A stretch of 19,400 bases of DNA from an uncultured Bacteroidota bacterium (GCA_903929655.1 CAIYVS010000686.1:1-19400); one strand, 5' to 3'; counted from the stretch's first letter, positions 5,126 through 12,898 are shown. Numbers and translations: made by a program. The notes: a model not told the origin generated them from the letters alone.

Positions 5126-7160
5126 CGAATTGCTACGTACAGAACTGGAGATCAGCACATTTGAGGATCTTTTATATCACTATCCTTACCGTTACAGCGA
5201 CCGCAGCCAGGTAAGCAAAATAGGCTCTGTCAACGCACAATCAGACCAGGTGCAGCTTGTTGGAACCCTTGTGAATATTTTTGACGATGGTGAAGGGAAA
5301 AGGAAACGCCTTGTTGCCACCCTTTATGATGATACTGGCAGGATCGAACTCATTTGGTTCCAGGGCGCCCAGTGGATGAAAAAAACATTGAAAGAACATG
5401 AGCGCTATATCGTTTATGGACGGGTTTCTACTTTTAATGGTAATATCAATATCGCCCATCCCGAAATAGAACCCCTGAATGCTGAAACAGCAGTCGCGGG
5501 TTTACAGCCTGTCTACCCTACCACAGAAAAACTAAGGGCAAGAGGCATCAGCAATCGCTCCTTCGCCAAGCTGACACAGGCACTTTTTGAAAAAATAGGC
5601 CAAGGAGATATACCTGAGATCCTTCCGGCCAATATTATAACTCAATACAAATTATGCAACCGCTATAACGCCATACGTTGGGTGCATTTCCCGGATAGTG
5701 TGGAGCATGAACAGGTCGCGCGATACAGACTGAAATGGGAAGAATTGTTTGCATCTCAGCTTACCATAGCACAGCTGCGGATGAAACATCATATTCAACC
5801 GGGTTGGAAATTTGAAAAGGTAGGAGACTATTTTAATGATTTCTACAACAAGCACTTGCCGTTTCAATTGACCAATGCACAAAAACGGGTGCTCAAGGAA
5901 ATACGTGTGGATACTGCCACAGGCAAACAAATGAACCGCCTGGTACAGGGCGATGTGGGCAGCGGTAAAACAATTGTTGCAGTAATGAGTATGCTCCTCG
6001 CTATGGACAATGGCTTCCAGGCCTGTATGATGGCGCCTACCGAAATACTGGCCCAGCAACATTTTCAGAGTATCAGCAAATTGCTGAAACCCATGAATAT
6101 TAATGTGACACTCCTTACGGGAAGTATTAAAAGCAAAGAACGTAAAGAGATTCTTGCAGGACTGGCCGATGGCAGCATTGCCATAGCAGTAGGCACCCAT
6201 GCGCTGATAGAAGAAAGTGTGCAATTCAAAAACCTGGGACTGGCAGTAATAGACGAGCAACATCGTTTTGGAGTAGGCCAAAGAGCGCGACTGTGGAGTA
6301 AGAATGAAACAGCCCCGCATATATTGGTCATGACAGCCACCCCTATCCCACGCACATTGGCTATGACCTTATACGGAGACCTGGACGTCTCTACTATTGA
6401 CGAATTACCACCTGGCCGGCAGGAAATAAAAACAGTCAACCGCACAGATATTCACCGAGCCCGTGTGATGGAATTTATTAGAAAAGAAATAGACAAAGGC
6501 AGGCAGGCATATATAGTGTACCCCTTAATAGAAGAAAGCGAGAAAATGGACTATGAGAGTCTCATGGCGGGATATGAGCAAGTAAAAATATGGTTCCCGG
6601 AGCATAAATACCGTATCGCTATGGTGCATGGCAGGCAGGAAGCAGGAGAACGCCAGCGTAATATGGAGCGTTTTGCAAAAGGTGAGGCTCAGGTGTTGGT
6701 TGCAACAACAGTGATAGAGGTAGGCGTAGATGTGCCCAACGCTTCCGTAATGCTCATAGAAAGTGCAGAACGTTTTGGCCTATCTCAGTTGCATCAGTTA
6801 AGAGGGCGTGTAGGCAGGGGCGCAGAACAATCCTATTGTATTTTACTAACTAGCAACAAATTAGGCCTAGATACCTTAAGACGAATTAATGTAGTAGTAT
6901 CAACAAATAATGGTTTTAAAATAGCAGAAGAAGACCTCTCCATGCGTGGGCCGGGAGACCTTTATGGCACCCGCCAAAGCGGCGAATTTAAATTTAAGAT
7001 TGCAGATATAGTTACCGATGTGGCTATACTGGAACAAACAAGAAATGCCGCCTTACAACTCATTACCGAAGACCCCGGGCTCAGAAATCCGCAACACATG
7101 GCCCTGAGAGAATTGATATTGCCTAAGACGAGGCAGTCACATTGGGGAAAAATAAGTTAG
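5058..7160 (+). CDS. recG: ATP-dependent DNA helicase RecG
   Basis: RecG remodels stalled replication forks and branch-migrates Holliday junctions in the cytoplasm. From the start used here the protein has 700 residues, normal for the family. The order is: N-terminal helical part with IEYLKGVGPARG (about 13-24), wedge/OB-fold domain (about 65-160), Walker A GDVGSGKT (298-305), DEQH box (399-402), MTATPIPRT (425-433), and a second RecA-like domain with the arginine-finger region RGRVGRG and the TRG-type motif following. The first ordinary start codon is a TTG at 5130, but it would drop the conserved IEYLKGVGP segment. No in-frame ATG, GTG or TTG exists between the stop at 5019-5021 and 5130. 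I placed the start at ATC 5058 because the residues that follow (SNTVSILSSP) look like a normal RecG N-terminus; this is an inference. TA2 is inserted just upstream. Confidence 0.93.
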   Translation: MSNTVSILSSPIEYLKGVGPARGELLRTELEISTFEDLLYHYPYRYSDRSQVSKIGSVNAQSDQVQLVGTLVNIFDDGEGKRKRLVATLYDDTGRIELIWFQGAQWMKKTLKEHERYIVYGRVSTFNGNINIAHPEIEPLNAETAVAGLQPVYPTTEKLRARGISNRSFAKLTQALFEKIGQGDIPEILPANIITQYKLCNRYNAIRWVHFPDSVEHEQVARYRLKWEELFASQLTIAQLRMKHHIQPGWKFEKVGDYFNDFYNKHLPFQLTNAQKRVLKEIRVDTATGKQMNRLVQGDVGSGKTIVAVMSMLLAMDNGFQACMMAPTEILAQQHFQSISKLLKPMNINVTLLTGSIKSKERKEILAGLADGSIAIAVGTHALIEESVQFKNLGLAVIDEQHRFGVGQRARLWSKNETAPHILVMTATPIPRTLAMTLYGDLDVSTIDELPPGRQEIKTVNRTDIHRARVMEFIRKEIDKGRQAYIVYPLIEESEKMDYESLMAGYEQVKIWFPEHKYRIAMVHGRQEAGERQRNMERFAKGEAQVLVATTVIEVGVDVPNASVMLIESAERFGLSQLHQLRGRVGRGAEQSYCILLTSNKLGLDTLRRINVVVSTNNGFKIAEEDLSMRGPGDLYGTRQSGEFKFKIADIVTDVAILEQTRNAALQLITEDPGLRNPQHMALRELILPKTRQSHWGKIS

Positions 7161-7249
7161 CCCTTGTCTTATCGACTTCATTTTCAATTAACTAAGTCTG
7201 CCTATTGCTTTTTCTTATACCCAAATAAGATCTTTTTTTGCCAAAAACT

Positions 7250-7290
7250 AATTAAACGTTTGTTTAAATCTAAACAAGTGTTTAATTTTG
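7250..7290 (+). promoter_or_regulatory. Promoter with overlapping TetR-type operator for the efflux operon
   Basis: Positions 7250-7287 form a 38-bp near-palindrome: 17-bp arms (AATTAAACGTTTGTTTA and TAAACAAGTGTTTAATT, 15 of 17 pairing) around a 4-bp centre. Within it, TTTG (7259-7262) and TAATTTTG (7283-7290) are separated by exactly 20 nt and match the Bacteroidota promoter consensus. A dimeric regulator bound here would cover the whole promoter, so the adjacent TetR-type gene probably represses its own operon. Transcription would start near 7297. Confidence 0.8.
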
Positions 7291-7311
7291 TCCTGTCATT
7301 CGAATCATCTT

Positions 7312-7944
7312 ATGGACTACAATGAGAAGCAAGTGCAAATTATAGAAACAGCAGAAAAGCTGTTTGCCAATAATGGGTTTGAGGGAACATCTATAAGGGA
7401 CATAGCGCAGGAAGCGGGTATTAATATTGCTATGATCTCTTATTATTTCGGATCGAAGGAGAAGTTAATGGAAGCGATTTTTGCTTACAGGATCAAAACT
7501 ACCTTCCTGAAAATGGAGAATATCATTAACAATGACAATTATACCCCTTTTCAGAAAGTGGAAAAATTCATTGAGCACTATATTGACAAGATGTTCGGCA
7601 ACCAATGTTTTTATCGCTTAATGATGCGGGAACCCTACATACAGGAATTTCACAATATTAGTGACCTGGTTTATGAAGCAAAAAAGAATAACCTGGAGCT
7701 CGCAAAAAAGGTGATACATGAGGGACAAAAAAGAGGTGAATTCAGGAAGAATGTAGACGTGGGTATGATGATTATGACGATGATTGGCACTGCCAATCAT
7801 TTTGTAACAACACAGGAATTTTATAAAAGGTATAATAATATGCTCGAAATGCCACAAGTGGAATTCGAGAAACATATGAGAAAGAAATTATACCACCATT
7901 TAAAAACACTTTTCAAATCAATACTCACACATGAGGAAAAATAG
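7312..7944 (+). CDS. TetR-family transcriptional repressor of the efflux operon
   Basis: 210 residues from the ATG at 7312. A TTG eight codons upstream (7288) lies inside the -7 promoter box and cannot be the start. The N-terminal TetR DNA-binding domain is clear: TAEKLFANNGFEGTS (13-27), then the helix-turn-helix IRDIAQEAGINIAMISYYFG (28-47) and KEKLMEAI. The remaining 150 or so residues are the helical ligand and dimerisation domain. It probably binds the 38-bp palindrome just upstream and releases it when a toxic compound binds. It is the first gene of the operon and overlaps the TolC-type gene by 14 bp. Confidence 0.92.
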   Translation: MDYNEKQVQIIETAEKLFANNGFEGTSIRDIAQEAGINIAMISYYFGSKEKLMEAIFAYRIKTTFLKMENIINNDNYTPFQKVEKFIEHYIDKMFGNQCFYRLMMREPYIQEFHNISDLVYEAKKNNLELAKKVIHEGQKRGEFRKNVDVGMMIMTMIGTANHFVTTQEFYKRYNNMLEMPQVEFEKHMRKKLYHHLKTLFKSILTHEEK

Positions 7945-9253
7945 ATACAGGAAGTTTACACTCATTGCAATATGCACCATTTTTAGCTGGCAATTGACAA
8001 TGGCACAAAACAGCAGGAACCTGGGAATGGATGAAGCCATTCATCTAAGCCTGCAAAATAATAAGCAACTGAAACTGAGTAGTGCTAAAGTAAAAGAGGC
8101 TACAGCTTCGCTGCATCAGGCAAAAAACAATATGCTGCCAGACCTGAAGGCATCAGGATCATATCTGAGGATCAATAACCCTAATATAGATCTCAAGGCA
8201 AAATTAGGCAGCGGTAGCAGCAGCACTGGGCCTATTACGGTTAACCAGGTAAGCTATGCCATGCTCAGCGCCTCCCTGCCTTTATTCTCCGGCTTCCGTG
8301 TTCATTACGGAATTGAATCTGCAAAATACCTGGAACAGGCAGCTAAAATGGATGCTGAAAACGACCGTGAAGAAGTGATACAAAACACCATTGCCGCCTA
8401 TAGTAATCTTTACAAGGCAAGAGAAGCGCTTGCCTTAATGAACGACAACCTGAGAGAAGCCAAACAAAGAGTGGAAGATTTCTCAAACCTGGAAAAAAAT
8501 GGTTTGCTTGCAAGAAACGACCTTTTAAAAGTACAATTGCAGGAATCAAATGTAGAATTGTCCTTGCTGGATGCGGAGAATAATCTTAAGATCACCTATA
8601 TCAATATGAATCTCATGCTGGGCCTGCCTGAAGGAACTGAACTTATTGCCGACAGCAATAGTTTTCAAAATCCTGATGATGCAGGTATCATATCCACATG
8701 GGAAGAAAGTGCATTCCAGAACCGAAAAGATATGGCAGCATTATCATCAAGGGCAAAGGCCGCCAATATAGGTATAAAGGCCACAAAAGCAGACTACTAC
8801 CCGGGGCTTGCATTAAGTGGCGGATATATTGCATTGGACATTCCCAGCTTTTTAACAGTAACAAATGCCATAAATGGCGGCATAGGACTTCAGTACAATT
8901 TTTCTTCTTTATGGAAAACTGGTGCTAAAGTGGCAGAAGCAAGGGCAAGATATGAAGAAGTAGAGGCCAGTAAAGATATCCTCTCCGATGCCATAAGGAT
9001 ACAGGTGAACCAGGCTTATGAAAATTATTTATCCAGCCGTAAAAAAATTGACGTGTATGCCAATGCAGTAGCACAGGCAGCTGAAAACTACAGGATTGTA
9101 AAGAACAAGCAGGCCAATAACCTGGCCACGACCACCGACCTTCTGGACGCAGATGTGGCACAATTGCAGGCAAGACTGAACTATGCATTTGCCAAATCAG
9201 AAGCATTGGTTGCTTATAAAAAGTTACAGCAGGCATCAGGAGTATTAAGATAA
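7931..9253 (+). CDS. TolC-family outer-membrane efflux channel
   Basis: 440 residues with a signal peptide (basic start, hydrophobic LIAICTIFSW, probable cleavage after Ala25 before Gln26). The mature protein shows the two-fold repeated OEP architecture: long Ala/Gln/Glu-rich helices (about 50-75, 120-215, 255-290, 330-435) and beta segments, including GPITVNQVSYAMLSASLPLF and the matching second-half strand LSGGYIALDI. TolC-type trimers form the outer-membrane and periplasmic tunnel of tripartite exporters. It overlaps the regulator gene by 14 bp and is followed 52 nt later by the adaptor gene, so the operon encodes a complete tripartite pump. Confidence 0.93.
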   Translation: MRKNRYRKFTLIAICTIFSWQLTMAQNSRNLGMDEAIHLSLQNNKQLKLSSAKVKEATASLHQAKNNMLPDLKASGSYLRINNPNIDLKAKLGSGSSSTGPITVNQVSYAMLSASLPLFSGFRVHYGIESAKYLEQAAKMDAENDREEVIQNTIAAYSNLYKAREALALMNDNLREAKQRVEDFSNLEKNGLLARNDLLKVQLQESNVELSLLDAENNLKITYINMNLMLGLPEGTELIADSNSFQNPDDAGIISTWEESAFQNRKDMAALSSRAKAANIGIKATKADYYPGLALSGGYIALDIPSFLTVTNAINGGIGLQYNFSSLWKTGAKVAEARARYEEVEASKDILSDAIRIQVNQAYENYLSSRKKIDVYANAVAQAAENYRIVKNKQANNLATTTDLLDADVAQLQARLNYAFAKSEALVAYKKLQQASGVLR

Positions 9254-9305
9254 ACAGAAATAACAATCAAAATAATTTATAACAATAACAGATAACAATC
9301 ATCAT

Positions 9306-10409
9306 ATGTCACAAGTACAATCAAACCAGGCAGAAGCACCTAAAAAGAAAAGCAACCGTTTTTTGATCGTGTTGATCATTTTGGTTTTAGTCGGAGGCAC
9401 TTTCGGGCTCACCAAATACATACATTCCCTGCACCACCAGGAAACGGATGATGCGCAAATAGAGGCAAATATAAGCCCGGCAATTCCACGCATTGCAGGT
9501 TATATAACAGAGGTACGTGTAAAAGATAACCAGGTGGTAAAAAAAGGCGATACACTTATTGTTTTGGATAACCGCGACCAGCAAATAATGCTCACCCAGG
9601 CTGAGGCTGCACTTGCAGCAGCACAAAGCAATCTTGGTGCTGCACAGGCAACCAGTATGGCAGCACATGCCAATATTGGTACATCTAAGGCAAATGTATC
9701 TTCAATAAATTCCCAGATCGAATCCGCTAAGATCAATCTTTGGCGTGCTACCCAGGATTATGATCGTTACGCCAACCTTATCAAAGACCATTCTATCACT
9801 CAGCAGCAATACGAACAGGCACTTGCCGCCAAACAAACAGCAGAACGCCAGTTGCAGGTATTAACAGAGCAGAAAAATGCAGCTTCGGGACAGTCTAACG
9901 CAACCGTATCGCAAAGCAATGCTACCGAACAACAAGTGAATGCAGTTAGCGCCTCCATCAAACAAAGACAAGCTGATCTTGACAATGCGAAACTAACCAT
10001 GTCGTATACAGTTATCACTGCTCCGCAGGATGGTTACGTATCAAAAGTGAATGTGCAGATTGGGCAATATGTGCAGTCAGGGCAATCATTATTCAGCATT
10101 GTTTCAGAAGATGCTCCTTGGGTAGTTGCCAATTTTAAAGAAACCCAGCTCAGCAAAATGAAAGAAGGACAAAAAGTGATCGTACACGTAGATGCATATT
10201 CCGATCATGATTTTGAAGCAAAATTAGCCTCATTCTCCCCTGCCACAGGTGCCAGGTTTGCCCTCCTGCCTCCTGATAATTCTTCAGGTAATTTCGTAAA
10301 AGTAGTACAACGCCTGCCGGTAAAAATAGAATTTACAGACCCTAACGATAAACTTGTAAAAGAACTGCGCCCTGGTATGAACGTGGTTGTAGATGTGCAC
10401 CTGGATTAA
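9306..10409 (+). CDS. HlyD/EmrA-family periplasmic adaptor
   Basis: 367 residues. A short basic cytoplasmic tail precedes one membrane span (about 19-36, FLIVLIILVLVGGTFGLT). Next comes the EmrA-type entry TDDAQIEANISPAIPRIAGY (47-66) with the first half of the lipoyl/barrel-sandwich domain (VKKGDTLIVLD, 78-88). A long Ala/Gln/Ser-rich coiled-coil hairpin follows (about 95-230), then the second lipoyl half (TAPQDGYVSKV and IGQYVQSGQSLF) and the C-terminal beta-barrel. The adaptor links the inner-membrane transporter to the TolC-type channel encoded just upstream. No Shine-Dalgarno sequence is visible; the ATG at 9306 follows an A-rich leader. Confidence 0.93.
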   Translation: MSQVQSNQAEAPKKKSNRFLIVLIILVLVGGTFGLTKYIHSLHHQETDDAQIEANISPAIPRIAGYITEVRVKDNQVVKKGDTLIVLDNRDQQIMLTQAEAALAAAQSNLGAAQATSMAAHANIGTSKANVSSINSQIESAKINLWRATQDYDRYANLIKDHSITQQQYEQALAAKQTAERQLQVLTEQKNAASGQSNATVSQSNATEQQVNAVSASIKQRQADLDNAKLTMSYTVITAPQDGYVSKVNVQIGQYVQSGQSLFSIVSEDAPWVVANFKETQLSKMKEGQKVIVHVDAYSDHDFEAKLASFSPATGARFALLPPDNSSGNFVKVVQRLPVKIEFTDPNDKLVKELRPGMNVVVDVHLD

Positions 10410-10428
10410 TGAGTGAAATGAAATTTAT

Positions 10429-10453
10429 GACTTACAACTTTAGACTTACGACT
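10429..10453 (+). repeat. Short imperfect direct repeat before the transporter gene
   Basis: GACTTACAACT (10429-10439) and GACTTACGACT (10443-10453) differ at one base and are 3 nt apart. They fill most of the 46-nt gap between adaptor and transporter and end 2 nt before the ATG. Confidence 0.5.
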
Positions 10454-10455
10454 AT

Positions 10456-12036
10456 ATGACACAAGCAGATTCATTGGTTGAATATGGTTCCAGGCGAGTG
10501 ATCATTACGATCACAGCCATATTCTGTGCCCTATTGGAGATTGTTGATACCACCATTGTAAATGTGGCCCTCAACGATATGAAGGGCAACCTGGGCGCTA
10601 CGCTCAATGAGATAGGTTGGGTTATTACAGCCTACGCAATAGGTAATGTGATCATTGTACCTATGACAAGCTGGTTATCCCAGCAGTTCGGAAGGCGCAA
10701 TTATTTTGCGGTCTCCATTATGATATTCACTTTCTTTTCTTTCATGTGTGGTAATGCACATGGTATAACGGAATTGGTGATCTTCCGCTTTCTTCAGGGA
10801 GTTGGTGGTGGCGCATTATTAGTTACATCGCAAACTATTATTACAGAAAGCTATCCGCAGGAAAAAAGAGGAATGGCCCAGGCCATTTATGGAATGGGGG
10901 TTATCATCGGGCCAACATTAGGCCCTCCTTTAGGCGGTTATATTGTTGAGCATTTCTCATGGCCTTATATATTCTACATCAATATCCCGATAGGCATTAT
11001 TGCCACCCTCCTTACATTACAGTTTGTGCGCAGCCCTAAATATGGAGAAAAGAAAGCCGCAAAAGATATAGACTGGCTGGGAATTGGGCTTTTAGCTTTG
11101 TCAGTAGGTTCCTTGCAATATGTACTGGAACGTGGACAGGAAGATGATTGGTTCCATAGTTCTACCATCATAACGCTTACCATAACCGCAGTACTTGGTA
11201 TTTACTTCTTTATCTGGCGCGAACTTACTACCGAACATCCGATTGTAGAATTAAGGGTCTTAAAAAATGGCAATCTGCGAGTCGGCACCATACTGTCCTT
11301 TATACTTGGTTTTGGCTTGTATGGCTCTACGTTCATTATACCCCTGTATACCCAAAGCACTCTTGGCTGGACAGCCCTTCAATCCGGTGCTTTAATGGTG
11401 CCATCCGCATTAACAACAGCATTTATGATGCCCATAATAGGCCAGCTATTGCAACGAGGGGCAAAACAGCAGTACCTGGCAGCCATAGGTATGTTCCTCT
11501 TTTTCCTGTTCTGTTTTTGGGGTTATAGCATTTTAACGCCCGATACTGGTAATGACGCATTTTTCTGGATGCTGATATTGAGGGGGTTTGCAATGGGACT
11601 GCTCTTTATTCCTATCACTACCATGTCCCTGATGACACTAAAAGGACAGCAAATAGGACAAGGGGCTGCATTCACAGGTATGATGCGTCAATTGGGAGGA
11701 TCATTTGGTATAGCCATCATCACAACGTTTATGGCGCACCAAAACATGGTACATCGTAATGCTCTGGTAAGTAAGCTGGATGTAAACAACCCTATGACAC
11801 AACAAAGGGTATCAGGCATACAGCACAGTTTTATTGCTAAGGGTATGTCTGCAGATGTAGCATTAAAAAGTGCTTATCAAAGCCTCGATTACCAGGTTTT
11901 CAAACAAGCCTCTGTGCTATCTTATATGGATGTTTTTCTTTATCTCGGAATCATGTTCCTTATCTGCGTGCCGATCGTGTTATTGGTAAAAAGTAAAAAG
12001 GCACAAAAGATTGATCTTGGGGAAGCAATGCATTAA
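10456..12036 (+). CDS. DHA2-family (EmrB-type) multidrug efflux transporter, MFS
   Basis: 526 residues, the size of 14-span DHA2 transporters. Family marks: the helix 1 motif LEIVDTTIVNVAL (27-39), a motif A region WLSQQFGRR (73-81) at the helix 2-3 loop, RFLQGVGGGALL (111-122, motif B-like), and motif C IGPTLGPPLGG (151-161) in helix 5, typical of drug/proton antiporters. It drives proton-coupled export across the inner membrane and hands substrates to the EmrA-like adaptor and the TolC-type channel. It is the last gene of the tetR-tolC-emrA-emrB-like operon, followed by a hairpin terminator. The substrate cannot be predicted; lipophilic drugs, uncouplers or bile-type compounds are common for the family. 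Confidence 0.94.
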   Translation: MTQADSLVEYGSRRVIITITAIFCALLEIVDTTIVNVALNDMKGNLGATLNEIGWVITAYAIGNVIIVPMTSWLSQQFGRRNYFAVSIMIFTFFSFMCGNAHGITELVIFRFLQGVGGGALLVTSQTIITESYPQEKRGMAQAIYGMGVIIGPTLGPPLGGYIVEHFSWPYIFYINIPIGIIATLLTLQFVRSPKYGEKKAAKDIDWLGIGLLALSVGSLQYVLERGQEDDWFHSSTIITLTITAVLGIYFFIWRELTTEHPIVELRVLKNGNLRVGTILSFILGFGLYGSTFIIPLYTQSTLGWTALQSGALMVPSALTTAFMMPIIGQLLQRGAKQQYLAAIGMFLFFLFCFWGYSILTPDTGNDAFFWMLILRGFAMGLLFIPITTMSLMTLKGQQIGQGAAFTGMMRQLGGSFGIAIITTFMAHQNMVHRNALVSKLDVNNPMTQQRVSGIQHSFIAKGMSADVALKSAYQSLDYQVFKQASVLSYMDVFLYLGIMFLICVPIVLLVKSKKAQKIDLGEAMH

Positions 12037-12103
12037 ATCTTTGTTAGCATTATTAACTTCTCATTTTAAGAATATTTTAGGTTTTACTATACTCTTACTA
12101 CTC

Positions 12104-12193
12104 TATATTTGAGCATCATTTGGGAAAAGATAAAAATATTTTCCTAACACTATGCGAATTTACAGGCCCCGAGACATCGGGGCTTTATTTTTT
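12104..12193 (+). ncRNA. Possible small RNA between a consensus -7 box and a terminator
   Basis: TATATTTG (12104-12111) matches TAnnTTTG, and a strong terminator ends near 12193. A transcript starting near 12118 would be about 75 nt and contain no convincing open frame. A clear -33 TTTG is missing (TTTT lies 18 nt upstream), and the terminator is also explained by the efflux operon alone. Confidence 0.25.
12166..12193 (+). terminator. Rho-independent terminator of the efflux operon
   Basis: Perfect 7-bp stem GCCCCGA (12166-12172) / TCGGGGC (12177-12183) with loop GACA, followed by TTTATTTTTT. The T-tract lies on the plus strand, so it ends transcripts from the efflux operon. It overlaps the stop codon of the TA3 toxin on the other strand. 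Confidence 0.88.
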
Positions 12194-12484
12194 ATACTTT
12201 TTACCTGGGTTTCGACTGGTATGAAAGACTGAGTCTACATATATCCGGCTGGTCTCACTTTCAATTCTGTATATTATGATGTAAGGGAAAGTTTTCACGG
12301 GAACTTCTCTGAAAGACTGTTTACGTTGAGTTCCTTTAAATGGATTTTTTTCAATATTATTAAGGCTGATAAATATTTGATCTTTAAAACGATCACCTAG
12401 CCCTTCCTGCTTATCTTCATACCATTCCCACGCTTCTAATAATTCTGAATAAGCTCTTTCAGATAATACTGAAACAAAAATCAT
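12185..12484 (-). CDS. TA3 toxin, RelE/ParE superfamily
   Basis: 99 residues with the motifs of the TA1 toxin: EAWEWYEDKQEGLGDRF (about 17-33), a helical hairpin ending NNIEKNPF, KTFPYIIIYRI in the central sheet, and a C-terminal strand with VFHTSRNP. The last residues are Lys-rich. The mode of action (mRNA cleavage or gyrase poisoning) is not decided by sequence. Its ATG overlaps the antitoxin stop by 4 bp (ATGA). It converges on the efflux operon, and its stop codon lies in the T-tract of that operon's terminator. Confidence 0.87.
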   Translation of the reverse strand: MIFVSVLSERAYSELLEAWEWYEDKQEGLGDRFKDQIFISLNNIEKNPFKGTQRKQSFREVPVKTFPYIIIYRIESETSRIYVDSVFHTSRNPGKKYKK

Positions 12485-12732
12485 TTCCTTGTTTTTTTAG
12501 ATTTAAGCTTATCAATTGCTTTATCAACATCTTCCTTGCTGTGGCCTTTGACTTTGCCGCTCTTCCATTCCTTATAGTTTACATCAAGCTCCTGCACAAA
12601 TTCTTTGTTTTTCCACCAATCCGTTTTTTGCTCAATATCGTCTTCCAGCATCATAAAAATTGCTTTTATCTTTTTATCATCTGCAACACGTATATAATCA
12701 TACAATTTATCCCTTATTGCCAACGTAGTCAT
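12481..12732 (-). CDS. TA3 antitoxin
   Basis: 83 residues. Residues 6-33 (IRDKLYDYIRVADDKKIKAI, then FMMLEDDI) align without gaps to the TA1 antitoxin. The C-terminal half, NYKEWKSGKVKGHSKEDVDK plus a Lys-rich tail, has the same pattern (a helix, Gly, then Ser-x-Glu/Asp-Asp) as the TA1 and TA2 tails. It is the first gene of a type II module with a 4-bp ATGA overlap. TA1 and TA3 are evidently paralogous modules. No DNA-binding motif is obvious. Confidence 0.8.
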   Translation of the reverse strand: MTTLAIRDKLYDYIRVADDKKIKAIFMMLEDDIEQKTDWWKNKEFVQELDVNYKEWKSGKVKGHSKEDVDKAIDKLKSKKTRK

Positions 12733-12741
12733 ACCTTATTA

Positions 12742-12757
12742 TTTATAATCAAATTTA
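12742..12757 (-). promoter_or_regulatory. Promoter region of TA3, shared with TA2
   Basis: The minus strand reads TAAATTTGATTATAAA; the first 8 bases match TAnnTTTG exactly (plus-strand 12750-12757). The same 16 nt occur at the TA2 promoter (4459-4474). Transcription would start near 12743, close to the ATG at 12732. No good -33 box is visible. Confidence 0.55.
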
Positions 12758-12786
12758 ATAATTTTCTTTGACTCATGAATACTAAA

Positions 12787-12818
12787 AAAGCCCCGGCTTT
12801 CGCTGAGGCTTTAATTTT
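12787..12818. terminator. Hairpin with flanking A and T tracts
   Basis: AAAGCCCC (12787-12794) pairs with GAGGCTTT (12805-12812) with one mismatch around a 10-nt loop. It is preceded by A6 and followed by TTTAATTTT, so it could terminate on either strand. It lies between the divergent TA3 promoter and the pseudouridine synthase gene, where no transcript obviously needs ending, and may be a relic from before TA3 settled here. Confidence 0.5.
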
Positions 12819-12873
12819 GGCTCAATACAGGTAATTTTACTTACCCATTGCACCCGAGGTTTGGCACCGCCAC

Positions 12874-12898
12874 AAAGATACGTCTTTTGCGTATCTTT
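12874..12898. promoter_or_regulatory. Perfect 9-bp inverted repeat upstream of the pseudouridine synthase
   Basis: AAAGATACG (12874-12882) and CGTATCTTT (12890-12898) are exact reverse complements around a 7-nt spacer, about 30 nt before the ATG. The right arm includes TATCTTTA (12892-12899), close to the TAnnTTTG box. It may be an operator at the promoter or a 5' stem-loop. Confidence 0.5.

Noticed and set aside
5652..6320. Long minus-strand open frame inside recG
   Set aside because: It lies wholly antisense to conserved helicase motifs of recG and has no recognisable domain.
7288..7311. Upstream TTG start for the TetR-type regulator
   Set aside because: The TTG is part of the -7 promoter box (7283-7290), so it would not be in the transcript.
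10429..10453. Direct repeat as the start of a CRISPR array
   Set aside because: Only two 11-bp units 3 nt apart; no spacers and no cas genes are present.
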